Source: Heterobasidion occidentale
Taxonomy: Eukaryota > Basidiomycota > Agaricomycetes > Russulales > Bondarzewiaceae
Reading direction: 5' to 3'
Assembly: GCA_039111635.1 (NCBI GenBank)
Contig: JBCAQO010000003.1
Span: forward strand, 744,001 to 808,000
Length of the DNA stretch: 64,000 nucleotides
In this document: positions 1-11,109 of the stretch, piece by piece
How positions within the stretch are numbered: position 1 is the first letter of the stretch
How the letters are laid out: every line of letters starts with the position of its first letter
Position numbers and translations under genes: made by a program
Notes under the pieces: generated by a model
The model's database searches: none
The model's input: only the letters and a program-made list of their open reading frames with translations
Told to the model about the DNA's origin: nothing

Positions 1-377
1 GAGGCATGTCACCTGCGCCTTCTGTGACAGGCGTGGCCCCGGCTGGACCGTCCATGGGCATGCAGCAACGGCCGATGTCGACGTTCTCGATGGCGACATC
101 TGTGAATCCGTTCGCAGGGCCCAGTATGAGCACGGATCCATCGGACGAGGAGCTCACCCAGGCGCTGCGCAATTACCTGAGTACGCAAGACTTGATGACT
201 GTTACGAAGAAGTGAGTGCTCTGCCGCGCCCGTCTCGAACCTGCATGCTGATCAAGTGCCATCGCGCGTACCAGAACCGCACGCGAGGCCATCATGGCCC
301 GCTTCCCGAAGGCGGACCTGACGTCTCGCAAAGCGTTTTTGAACGAGTCGATCGACAAGATCCTCTCTGAATCTTAG
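1..377 (+). CDS. Chitin synthase C-terminus (DEK_C domain), 5' partial
   Basis: Only the last two exons lie in the window. The reading frame enters at base 3, exon one ends at 211 (GTGAGT donor) and the last exon runs 275-377 after a CCAG acceptor, ending ILSES-stop. The residues following DPSDEEL form a DEK_C domain of about 55 residues (LTQALRNYLSTQDLMTVTKK, then REAIMARFPKADL). In fungi this domain sits at the extreme C-terminus of large chitin synthases, including those with a myosin-like motor, which polymerise GlcNAc into cell-wall chitin at the plasma membrane. The Ser/Pro/Met-rich stretch before it is the usual linker. The catalytic part is off the left edge, so the class (V versus others) is inferred from the DEK_C tail and not seen. 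Confidence 0.75.
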
Positions 378-880
378 AGCCTCCTTCGCATCTTTACCAT
401 GCCTCATGTTATCCTCCCGCTGCATCCATCATGTCCACGTCTCCCTTTGCATCGTACATCAGCCTATCTTAGCCCAGTCATGGATTGTGTCGTCGACCCG
501 TTCCGAACACTCTCTTCTACCCGCATAGTAGTAATACGCCTACGTTCATACATTCTCGGACCCTCTTCGTCGTGTCGCTCGTTCTTCTTACCGGTCTGGA
601 CTTGACGTTTTTTTTCTCTCGTTTTGACATTATCTCGTGGTCAGTCGCTGTAGTACTTTTTGCTCACGGACAATGAATAATAGATATAGTCGATGAAGGC
701 ATAACTGAGGCCTGAGGCCTGATCTTTGGTCTGAGGGAGCTCGGGCCTGCTTGATCGCTTCGGCTCGAGGCTGACGCAAGAAAATCTCGATCAACTCCGG
801 CATCCACGAATGGCAATACTGCGCTGCTCCATGAGCACCCTCTTTCCCCACATCTTTCTTCATCTCCTCCACTAGTGAGG
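378..880. other. Intergenic, 3' flank of chitin synthase
   Basis: About 500 bases between the chitin synthase stop and the next start. It is T/C-rich, as expected for a fungal 3' UTR followed by a promoter. No conserved ORF, RNA gene or repeat was recognised. Confidence 0.6.
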
Positions 881-2223
881 ATGCCTGGCCCAGCCATCTA
901 TGTCGTGGTAGCCGTGAGCACCGCCGTAGCTGTCGTAGCTTTCAAACAAGTAAGCGCACGCTCTGGCTATCCGCATCGTAATCTGATGGTGTATCGGTAA
1001 CGGTCTTCCAGTTTGTCTATGATCCTCACTTGCGGCCAAAGCTGGCAGCATGGAAGGAAAACATAGCAGAGCAGCGTAGGGCGAGGGCGCAGCGCCGGAG
1101 ACAGAGTGCGGCGCCGGTTTCTGTTTCTGCACACCGGTCTGGCCCCGATTCTTCAGACGACGACGGCGATGCGCTCCTTGTATACGGCGAGCGGAACTTA
1201 TCCAGGCGAAGACCTTCACTTGGTTCTGAATACTCGAGTTCTCCGATCGAACTGGAGCAGCTGGTCTCCAGAGAGGTCGATCAGTGGAGGAGCAATGTCG
1301 ACATGAACCGGGACCAGTCGGGGCTCAGGTTGAGGCATAGGAGGGTCTCCGACACAGGAACGACAACGAGCACAGCAAACTTCATGGATGATGTGAGTGC
1401 ATGGTATATGCAGGCATGTTTGTCTGGCTGATCCATGCTGGGGACATCGTTATAGCACATACACGATCCCATATCTGTTCAGCCTATAAAGCCGATCTCT
1501 GCACAAAGAACACCAGACATCATCTTCGAACAACCACAGTCTCCATTATTGCATCCGCAACTACCGCCATCGCCTCCCAGCACGCTGCGCAGCATCCAAG
1601 CGCTTACGATCCCGCTCAATGAGCGCTCTCTATCATCGCCCTTCGAGCTTGGCTCTGTGTCCGCCAGCCCCATGTCAACTGCGACCACCACATGGCAAAC
1701 TGCGGACGCATTCACCACGCCATCTGTGACCATCAGGAGCATTTCCGACTCGCATCGCTCCCCGTCCTCGCGCGCCTCGAGTCCGGACTCCGATCTGCTC
1801 GCATCCTCGCTGTTCACAGGCATGTCTGACTATCACACGCCTCCTGCCGGCTCACCTCCGCTATCCTCGCCACGCGGCGCGGCCTCGCCCACGTTGTCGT
1901 CTCCACGCATCAGCGTCGACGTCCTCTCTGCGCGCACGTCCCCTTCGATGTCCGCACAGCCGTCCGCTGTTCCGTCGCCATCCTCTTCGCGCGCGGCCTC
2001 CCCTCCGGCGGGGGCGCACAGTCCAGGCGTGCTGCTCTCGCCGCCGTACGCGCACTCGGACTTTGGCGTGCTGAGCGAGGACGAGGGCGTGTTCGCGCTT
2101 CCTTCCCACGCGTCGAGCGATCTTGATACTGACGAAGACGTCTCCGACTTGGCATCCGTGCCAGGGAGCGAGGTGTCGAGCTGGGCGGATGTCGAGCCGC
2201 ACAATGCGCCCTCGCGTCGCTGA
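881..2223 (+). CDS. Unknown single-pass membrane protein with Ser/Pro-rich tail
   Basis: Three exons join in phase: 881-949, 1012-1392 and 1483-2223, giving 396 residues. Both introns are GT-AG (GTAAGC and GTGAGT donors). Exon one encodes only a hydrophobic N-terminus (MPGPAIYVVVAVSTAVAVVA), which reads as a signal anchor. A basic, Arg-rich stretch follows (KENIAEQRRARAQRRRQ), suggesting a cytosolic tail by the positive-inside rule. The rest is low-complexity Ser/Pro/Asp sequence with no recognisable domain, ending in an acidic segment (DLDTDEDVSDLASVPGSE) and a basic C-terminus. I do not recognise the family. The start is supported because the short first exon provides the membrane segment and splices in frame. 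Confidence 0.7.
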
Positions 2224-3401
2224 TGGACACGATAGGTCCAACCGTCATAGATTACCTGCGTCTAATCTCATTTGGCGTTCGTGCGTCTGCTTCTCTGTTT
2301 CCGTTTTCATCCCACACATGGTCTTCAGACTGCCTGCATATCTGTGTTGTAGTATATCTGCCGTCTTCTAAGTCCGACCCGTGACACTTGCTCTTCGCTG
2401 TCGTACACGTCGCGTAGTCTAAAGCATTCGCGTTCTTTGTCGGTATTGTTCTGGTACGTAAAGGGATGTATGTATGTACAGCGATCTTGTCAATGAATTG
2501 AGATATTCGTGAGCCGGACGACTCGCCAATGAGGAACAAAGGAAACCAGAGACTCTCGAACGACGGGGATGAAGTATGTATGATACAAGGGCGTGAGGGC
2601 CGGATAAGGGGCGCTGAGACGTCTGGAAGACGGATGTGCGTCTTCCGGATCCTCGCCACTCGCATCCAATTAATTTCAGCTGCACGTTTAGTGCGCTCGT
2701 CGAATACCCCGGAAATGGGCTGTCCCTAGTTTCTTCATGCGCAAACCGTACATAGACTTACTATGCCAGCGTCCATGCGCACGAGTCGCACAACCGCTCT
2801 CCGAAATATGAGATATGCATATCAAACGCATCGAAAACATGATATAGACGGGCTAGGCACAGAAACAGGGCGACATGTGGATATGGATGTATGGACTAGT
2901 AGACGTACGTACGTGGGCGCAGACGCATGTGTGAGGCGCAGCGACGGACGTCACACGCATCTCTCCCAGGAGAGCGAACACGGCCGATGCAGTGAGAGAG
3001 ATTCCTAAGGGTGGAATGGTATGTAGAGGAGCAACGCGGTCTGCATGAACTAACCTAAGTAAGAGGCGCACGCGAACCCGCGATAAATATCCGCGTAAAA
3101 CATGTTGGCGGAGTCCGTAGACGAGAGAGACGAGAGACAGAGAAAGCGTCCGCGGGATGGGATGGTACTTATTAGCAGGAACAAAGGATCCGAGCGCGGG
3201 ACGATTAGGGCCGCTTTGCTTTGCTTCGCTTTGCGGCGGCGTGGTAAATATTGAGTCGTGAACATGTCGCGAGGAGGGAAAGAAAGCACGAAAGGCGCGT
3301 CAGCACCAAATCCAAGAAACAAGTCGTCATAAATCGGTCAGCGATAGATCATCACGGTGTCCGGCGGCGGCGGCGGCGGCAGCATCGTCGAGACGCAGCC
3401 A
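2224..3401. other. Intergenic region, convergent
   Basis: About 1.2 kb between two convergent genes. The first half is mixed composition and the last few hundred bases become very GC-rich toward the minus-strand gene. Short ORFs here have no conserved features. Nothing else was identified. Confidence 0.5.
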
Positions 3402-5081
3402 TCACCGATCGGGCCACACCCGCCCGCCCACGCGAATCCCCGTCCCAGCGCCCGCTCCCGCCCCCGCCCCCGCGCTCGGCCCCGCGCTCTCAGCCGGCTT
3501 CTCGCCCATCTCGCCCTCGCCCTCGTGCTCCCCGCTCTCCGCATCCGTATCCGCGTCCCCTTCCACGTTGCCCCGCGTCCCGCCGTCCGCCGCGCGCGCA
3601 TCGTCCAGCGCCCGCACGGCCTCCGCATCCGTGGCGCCCCAAAACTGGAGCCGCGCGGGTGCCCGCGCAGACCCGCGCGACACGAGCGGCCGCGGCGGCG
3701 GGGGCGGCGGGGGCGAGGAGAACACGAGCGCGGAGCTCAGGCGCCTGCCCGCGCCGGCGGGGCGCGCCTCCAGCTCCTCGGGCGCGCTGGAGGAGTCCGA
3801 GTCGGCGGGGGACGCCGGGGGCGGCGCGCGCGCGGGGAACGTGAAGCCCGGCGCGGAGCGGACGTTGGCGGAGAAGAAGGTGAAGATCGCGCGGCGCGGC
3901 GAGCCGCGGCCGGGGCTGGGGCTGGGGGCGAAGGCCGGTGGCGTGCCCGTCGATGCGCGGGAGGTGGGCAGGGGGACGCGGGGGGGTCGCGGGCGTGCTG
4001 GGCGGGGGGCAGCCAGTACGAGGGGCCCGAGGGGCGCCGCGGGGAAGGGGCGGCGAGGGAGGGGCGGCGGGTGGTGGACAGTGAGGATGAGGTGAACAGG
4101 CTCTCGCCAGCGGCTTGGCAGGGGGTATAGATCGTCCCAAGAGTGTTACCACTGGGAACAGAAGACGTGAGTACGGAGCAGTCGAGTAGACGGGGACGCT
4201 GGGCGAAGAAGAGACGCTCACCAGACACGGCATCCGACACCCTCGCGTATGCAGCCGCACGCGCTCTGCATCATCTTCGCTACGGCCTTGCAATCGAAGT
4301 ACTCGGCATCCATAGGGCCGACTGCGGGGCCGGCTGTGCCCCGGGCGATCCAGACGCCGTGCCTGCGCCGTGGGAGCGCGACGGTGTGGACGAGGGCGCC
4401 GCATCCGTTCGTGCGGCGGGGCTTGGGCCCACGGCGGGCAGGGGCCGGGGCGGGGCCAAAAGCGGACGCCCGACGCCGTGGGGGTGCGGGATGCGCAGGA
4501 TGGTCGTGATGGTGGTCGTAATCATGGTCGTGTTCGTGGTCAAAGTCGCCGTCGGGCAGATCGCCGCCGCAGAAGAGCATGTAGGAGCCCGCGGCCTGAT
4601 CGGAGTCCTCGAGGCGGACCTCTGCCTCGAGTGTCTCGCGGGAGCCATTGAGGTCTGCACCCTCACCGCTGGTCCTGCGCGCCCACACCCACTCGCCGCC
4701 TGCGCCGCCAGCGTCGTCGTCGTCGTCGTCTACATACTGGCCCGAATAGGGGTCGGCGGCGGCGTCGGCGTCGGCCCAAGCGGCGGGCCTGTACGAATAC
4801 CACTGGGGTGGGGGCGTGCCAGGAACCTGCCCTCGAGGGGGCGAGAGTGGCTCAGCTGAGAAAGCACGAGCGGTGGGGTTGGAGTTGGGGGGTGGGATAG
4901 ACATGGAAGGGAGTGCGCGGTGGGTGGAGGAGGAGGGAGGGTCGCGGATGGCGCCGCGACGGCGGAGGCGAGAAGCTTCGCCTGTGCGGACGATGTCGGA
5001 GAGGACGATGGAGTCGTCGGCGTCAGTGATGGCGGGGAGGGGCGAGAGAGGGCGTGCGGGGTGGCGGTAGGAGACGGGCAT
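3402..5081 (-). CDS. Unknown protein with His/Asp tract and Cys cluster
   Basis: Minus-strand gene starting MPVSYRHPARPLSPLPAI at 5081. Exon one ends at 4222 (GTGAGC donor) and exon two starts at 4151 after CCCAG, joining GVGCRV to CGNTLGTIYTPC. About 535 residues. The middle contains a His/Asp tract (FDHEHDHDYDHHHDHP, about 4500-4545). A conserved-looking core follows: EYFDCKAVAKMMQSACGCIR, then GVGCRVCGNTLGTIYTPC. Its spaced cysteines suggest a zinc-binding module, which is inference. The tail reads AIFTFFSANVRSAPGFTFPA and ends Gly/Ala-rich. Exon two changes frame once near 3980-3990, where a run of seven G on the plus strand is probably one base short. The gene lies 165 bases downstream of another minus-strand gene. 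I do not recognise the family. Confidence 0.6.
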
Positions 5082-5245
5082 GGGCGTGTGTGCACAACAC
5101 CTGCTCCCTCCCTCCACTCCGAGGCCTGCCCACAATACAGCTGACTAAGCATCCCCTCTTCCGACTCAATCCAGTCATTACAACATACAGTATTTCCACA
5201 CAACGACACTCGATAACACATAGCCATACGTGACACCACCCCCCT

Positions 5246-7896
5246 TCACGCAAGAACCAGCCTCTCTGCGCTCGCACTCGCAAGATTTGCAATGTCCGCC
5301 ACGCTCGTCGGGTCGTAATGGGAATACGGCGAGCCCGGCCGCCCGGGCAGCGACACGTCCGACGCGCTCGCCCGCCCGTCCCGCTTGCGCATGTACGGCG
5401 ACGGCGACCAGTGCGCGCTCGGGTCTGGGATGGGCAGCGGCGCCTGCGACGGCGTCGGCGACCCTGACGGCTGCGCGTGCCCGTTGGGAGCCGCCCCGCG
5501 CGCGGGGTGCGGCGATATCGACGGCGCTGGGTACGGCGAGACATTCGGCGGCGGCACGGGCAGCGCGTCGGCCCTGCTTGGCGGAGAGACTGCTGAAGAC
5601 GGCCGCGAGTAGTACTGCAGCGGCGGTTGTTGTTGTTGTTGCTGCGGTGCCTGCTGCGACGCCGTCGGTAGCGCCTCCGCGTAGATGCTCGGCCGCCGCG
5701 AGCCCGAGCGCCGTCCCTCCGATCCCGAGTGGCTTGATGCAAGGGCGCGCGGCACGGCGCGGCGAGGAGCTGGCGCCCCCGTAGCGCGTCGGGTTCGAGG
5801 GCGTGCGAGCGCTTGATTGGGAGTATTCGGCTTGCGGCGGTAGGACGGGCGCGCCCTGACCAGCGCCCCCCGCGGCCACGCGTGGGTCCGCGTAGATGTT
5901 TCCGCCGCCGCGAGGGGGCCCGTTGGGCAGTGGCGAAGACACACTGCGCGGGGACGGTGAGGCCCGCGGGAGCTGGCTCGGGGGCTGGCGCGGGCTCAGG
6001 AAGTTCCTCGCGTCCTGAGTCGTATGCAACGAGCGGCTCGGCGTTGACGCGGACGCGGACTGATGTCAAGAGAGAAACGGGATCAGCGGGTTCCAGCAGA
6101 AGACTTTGAGGGGCACGACGTACCGGAGATACAACGGTGATGCTCGGCGCCACGGATGGGCCTGACGACGAGGACACCCGCCGATGCCCGTTCCTGCCAT
6201 CATGGGAATATTGTCCGTCATAGAACGCTGGCCGAGAAGATCCCTGGGTAACTGACGACTGCGAACGGCGGTGGCCATTGCTGTCTGCGCGAGTATATGT
6301 AGCAGGCGCCAGGGGCTCAGGAATTCTGGCCACAGGTGGACGATGGAGGGGTGGAGGACCCCTCCGTGGGGGACTGGTCATCGCCTGTACATTGAGAAAC
6401 AAACGTTGATATATGTATATCTCAAACGCCGAGCAAAGCGAGGCGTACCTCTTCCGCTGCTATGCGTCTCAATTGCGGTCCGTCTTGGGTGTTGCCATAT
6501 CTCAGTGCATCTGCTATTCTCTGACGCTCGAGGGAGTTGTTCCCAGGCGAGCGCTGTTCGGGCTCATATGGATCATCGTCGAAAACCATACCAGGCGGCG
6601 GCGGCGGTACATAAACACGCGCGAAGAGCCCTGGTAGCCACCGAGGGTTGGGGAGCGGTAAGCAGCGTAACTCTCGTCGGCATCTGGGGCACCTGCGATG
6701 CGCGAATCGTCGTCCGGCTCGACGTATATGGTGTGTGCTCGAGAACCGTGGGGCGAAGACTCTGTGTTGACAACCTCGGGGATTTGTTCAAGAACGTTGG
6801 GCACAGGGACATGGGGCGCGCGGGAAGGCACGGGCATTGTGTCGCGAGTTGGGAAAGGAAGTATATTCGAGGGTGTCATGGACGCCTGGGACGTCGACCG
6901 GCGCACGGGGGCCGGTGTCGCCCCTGCCGGTCCAGGGATCAAAGACTGGGGTATCGACGACGGGCGTTGCGGCGGGGACGCGGGGAAGGGCTGAACCTGC
7001 GGTAACCTCGCTATCGGCGGTTCACGCTCACGCCGGTCAGCAAAGACAGGTCGTACGCGGATGCCCTCGTCGTCCTCGTCTTCGTCCTGATCCTGATCGA
7101 AGTAGTCCTCCTGACGCGCCATACGATCTCGCGGCGCGCGCATCCTGCCCCGCTCGTCATCGGGCTCCTCGCTCTGCGCATCCATCATCCCTATCCGCTG
7201 CCCTGCACGCAGCCCCTCCCGATACCCCGTCGCGCGCCCGTCCTCCAGCGCGAGCTGCACCAGCCGGTCCTGCTTCAGCCGCCTCGCCGTGTCGCGCGCG
7301 CGCGCAGCCGCCGCCTCCGCGTCATAGCGCAGGCGCTCCTGGTCGCGCAGCATGCCCTGCGCGCGGTCGATCTCGCTCTGCGCGTTCTGGAGCTGCACCT
7401 TGTACATCCCGAGCTCCTCGCGCGCCGTCGCGCCGTCGCGCAGCGCCGCGGAGCGCGCGTCGGAAGCCTCGCGCAGGCGCTGGGTCATCTCGAGCGCGAT
7501 GCGCTCCGCGTGGAGGGCGCGCGTGCGCGAGGCGTCGAGCTGGTCGAGCGCGGCTTGCAGCGCGCGCCGCATGTCCTTCGCCTCGCGCGAGCGGGTCGAG
7601 ACGAGGCGCTCGAAGTCGCGCAGCGTCCAGTGGGGGCGGGAGGAGCGATCGTGTCTTCGATGGTGGAGAGAAACGCTAGACGTGGAGTGGAGGGAGACGC
7701 GGTTATTGGCGTGGGGATGTGGAGATCCTTGGGGCTCGGGCGCTGGTTCGGGTACCGGCATTTGCACAGGCTCGGGGCCCGATGGGATTTCTGGATCGGG
7801 GAATTGGTGGAGACGGGGCGAGTCTAGGTATTCGAGGGTCCCACTGCTCGACGACTGAGAGGGCTGTGGTGGTGAACCAGAGAGCCTGTTCGACAT
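5246..7896 (-). CDS. Coiled-coil protein, paralogue of the gene at 20449
   Basis: Starts MSNRLSGSPPQPSQ at 7896. Exons are 7896-6449, 6384-6124 and 6059-5246 (donors GTACGC and GTACGT), about 840 residues. The N-terminal third after residue 90 is a long charged coiled coil: REAKDMRRALQAALDQLD, then EELGMYKVQLQNAQSEIDRA and YDAEAAAARARDTARRLKQD, followed by Gly/Arg repeats (GYREGLRAGQRIG). The rest is Pro/Ser-rich and probably disordered, with a short Gln run and the end SVADIANLASASAERLVLA. The reading frame slips near 6650 and again near 5745. In both places a single-base indel restores a sensible frame, so sequence error is more likely than a pseudogene. The function is unknown. The same core recurs in the gene at 20449, so this is a two-member family in this window. 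Confidence 0.65.
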
Positions 7897-8224
7897 GGGA
7901 GGTTGGTGTCAATGTGTGGCGAGCAGAGATACGCCTACCTGTGAGAGTATGATACATCTGTGCCGCTGTACATGGTATCTTCAAATGCCGGCGCAAGGTG
8001 GCGACTCGATGGGAAAGGGGAAATAAGAATAGGTTATGGGAACATTGGGCTTGACGAACCGAAGAGACAGTACTGGGAGAGCGCCCACAGACTAGGGTTA
8101 GGTGCAACCGTCTCAGCCACACATTCGCACTCCGCCAAAAGTTTGAGGCATCCGCGCCACACGGATCGATGTCCCGCCCGAGCAGTCTGCCCTCCGTCCT
8201 GCCCCCTCCATCTTCCACTCCACG
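7897..8224. other. Shared upstream region of divergent genes
   Basis: 328 bases separate the start of the minus-strand coiled-coil gene and the start of ARB1, so both promoters must lie here or overlap. No clear TATA element was identified. Confidence 0.5.
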
Positions 8225-10542
8225 ATGGCTCCCTCCCTTTCAAAACAAAAACGTCTCGCAGAAAAGGCCGCAAAGCAGGCCGCAAAGGCTAACGGCGCCG
8301 ACGCATCCACGTCGACGTCTACACCGGCGGGATCTACCAATGGCAGCGCCTTCAATACCCCGCTGACCAGCATGTCGGCTGCAACCAGCCAGGACGACCT
8401 GACATCGATGGCGAAGCTCCAGATCGCTACTGAGAGGTCGGCACTCGCCGCACCTTCATTTTGCGCTGCCCGACTCAATTTTTCGTCCGTGTATTTTTTA
8501 GGAGCGCGGCCGGTGTTCTCGTATCTGATCCCAAGGGGCGCGACATCAAAATTGATTCGTACACATTATCTTTCCACGGTCGCCTGCTCATTGAGGGTGC
8601 TGAGATCGCACTCAACTACGGGCAGCGCTACGGTCTGCTTGGGGAAAACGGCTCTGGCAAGGTGCGCACGACGTCATTGCTCTGCGCACAGCAATTTTTT
8701 TTACCCCTAGTCTAGTCTACGTTCCTGCAATCCATCGCCGAACAAGATATCGCGCTCCCCCCGCATATTGATATCTACCTCGTCCGTGGCGAGGCTGAGC
8801 CCTCTGAGGTCAATGCGCTCGACTTCATCGTCGCCTCCGCAAAACAGAAAGTTGCGAAGCTCGAGGCGCGCATTGAGGAGCTCTCCATCGCTGATAGCGT
8901 TGACGAGCTTGCGCTCGACGCCGCATACGAGGAGCTCGATGAGATGGACCCGAACACGTTCGAGGCGAAGGCCGGCAGCATTCTTCACGGTCTCGGCTTC
9001 TCGCAGGCGATGATGAAGAAGCCCACCAAGGATATGTCTGGTGGTTGGCGTATGCGTGTCTCCCTCGCCCGTGCTCTCTTCATCAAGCCCCATCTCCTCC
9101 TCATGGACGAGCCAACGAATCATTTGGATCTTGGCGCCGTCGTCTGGTTGGAAGCGTACCTCTCGACGTACAACCACATCCTCGTCATCACCTCGCATTC
9201 GCAGGATTTCATGGACAGTGTTTGCACAAACGTCATGGATCTCACACCCAAGAAAAAGATGCTGTACTATACTGGTAACTATACCACCTACGTCAGGACT
9301 AAGGGCGAGAACGAGGTCAATCAAATGAAGGCGTACCACAAGCAACAGGAGGAAATCGCTCACATCAAGAAGTACGTAGTCCAGAGGTTTTTTTTCAAAT
9401 CTGTACTGATCGACAACAGATTCATTGCTTCCGCTGGTACCTACGCCAACCTCGTCAAGCAAGCCAAGTCAAAGCAGAAAATCATCGACAAGATGGAGGC
9501 TGCGGGATTGATCGAAAAGCTCGAGATTCCCAAGCCTCTTCATTTCAACTTCGAGGACATCCGCAAGCTCCCTCCGCCTATCATTGCCTTCGACGAAGTT
9601 GCGTTCTCGTACTCCGGCAAGAAGGAGGACTACCTGTACAAAAACTTGTCTTTCGGTATCGAGTGAGCTTTCTGATCATATGCACATGTTATTAATGGCT
9701 CATCGGAGATTTTGTTTTCTAGCATGGACTCGCGAGTGGCCATCCTCGGTGCCAACGGTGCTGGCAAGTCAACGCTGCTCAACCTCATCACCGGCCATCT
9801 GCAGCCAGTCGAGGGGACCATTTCGAAGCACGCCAGTCTGAAATTGGCAAAGTACTCCCAGCACTCTGCCGATCAGCTTCCGTATGACAAGCCCCCGCTC
9901 GAGTACTTCCAGGCGATATTCGCTGAGAAATATCCAGAAAAGGATTTACAGGTCCGGATCCGCTGATTCCTTTCTTGTCTATTCGGTTTTTGACATCACT
10001 GCCCGTTGCCTAGGCATGGCGCGCGCAGCTAGGTCGCTTTGGTCTTTCGGGAGCCCACCAGACGGCACCCATTAGGCAGCTCTCTGACGGTCTCCGTAAC
10101 CGGTACGTCACTTCCATTGTTGTTTCCATATCCCGAACTCATCGCAGATGTGCAGTGTCGTCTTCTCCCAGCTTGCCATGGAACACCCACATATCCTCTT
10201 GCTTGGTCCGTCTTTTCCCCATTCTCTACAACAGAAGTCCCCGTCACTTACGACCTCGCTTCGACAGATGAACCGACGAACCATTTGGACATGACCTCGA
10301 TCGACGCACTTGCCCGCGCCATCAAGGAGTTCGAGGGCGGCGTCGTCATCGTCTCTCACGACTTCCGTTTGATCTCTCAAGTCGCCGAAGAGCTCTGGGA
10401 AGTCAAGGACCGCACGATCCGCAACCTCACGAAGGAGGACATCTCCATCGTCGACTACAAGCGCAACCTCGCCCGCGCCAGTATGGCCGCCATCGAAAAG
10501 GCCAAGCTGTTCAGCAAGTCCGCGTCGAGGACAAAGACCTAG
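8225..10542 (+). CDS. ARB1: ABC-F ATPase ARB1 (ribosome biogenesis)
   Basis: Eight exons join in phase: 8225-8436, 8502-8661, 8716-9371, 9420-9662, 9723-9951, 10014-10102, 10156-10205 and 10268-10542, giving 637 residues, close to yeast Arb1. It has no membrane segments and two ATP-binding cassettes. The first has Walker A GENGSGKST (residues 118-126), signature [16 protein letters not shown] and Walker [13 protein letters not shown]. The second has Walker [12 protein letters not shown] (about 433-443), the Arb1-type signature LSDGLRNR, Walker B ending DEPTNHLD, and the switch histidine in [10 protein letters not shown]. The N-terminus is Lys/Ala-rich as in this subfamily. Arb1/ABCF2 proteins shuttle between nucleus and cytoplasm and act in 40S and 60S subunit biogenesis. 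Family assignment rests on the LSDG signature and the lack of a long N-terminal HEAT region, which excludes eEF3 and GCN20. Confidence 0.93.
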
Positions 10543-11109
10543 ACGTGCGCATGCGCTCGTGCACACTGCGGTGCGGTATATACCTGTACATTCATGTCAC
10601 CCTCCATATGCTGTAGCGCTGTAGCTCTGGCCGTCTTTCTGCCCAAATTCTGCTCACGATGATGTCTGCAACGAATAACTTAGACTCAATTCCTCTCTTG
10701 TCTTTCCTTGCCTCTCTCCATATCGATACACTGATACACCCCACGATCTTGTAGCCCATTCCTACCCGGCAAACACCTGTAGTAGCCCGGTTTATGTTCA
10801 CGATGACAAGCGCCAATCTACGCATTTTTGTACGACGTTGCATTCTTTCGTGGTCGCCGCTTCGTATTCTTCGAATGAAGACGACCTTGTAGACTCATGT
10901 GTAGATGCCGATTCAATTGAGACTCACGCTTAGATTATATTAACTGTTTTCTTCTCCCGAAATAAGTCGAGGGATGATGTTGGAAAAATGAGCAGCTTGT
11001 AAAATCAAAGTAGCTTCCTCCTGCAATGGCTTGAAGCCCACAGTGGGGCAGCCCGCGTACACAAGGCGCCTCCTGGCCACCGATCGAGACAGAAATGCCG
11101 CCGCGCCGG
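10543..11109. other. Intergenic between convergent ARB1 and Nudix genes
   Basis: About 570 bases holding the two 3' ends. T/C-rich sequence after ARB1 is consistent with a UTR. No gene or repeat was recognised. Confidence 0.5.

Noticed and set aside
3490..4404. Long Arg/Pro-rich open frame on the minus strand
   Set aside because: A GC-rich shadow frame. The conserved reading (AIFTFFSANVRSAPGF and the Cys core) is in the other frames.
4143..4859. 238-residue plus-strand open frame with Val-rich stretch
   Set aside because: Antisense shadow of the His/Asp-tract protein; the Val run is the complement of the His/Asp codons.
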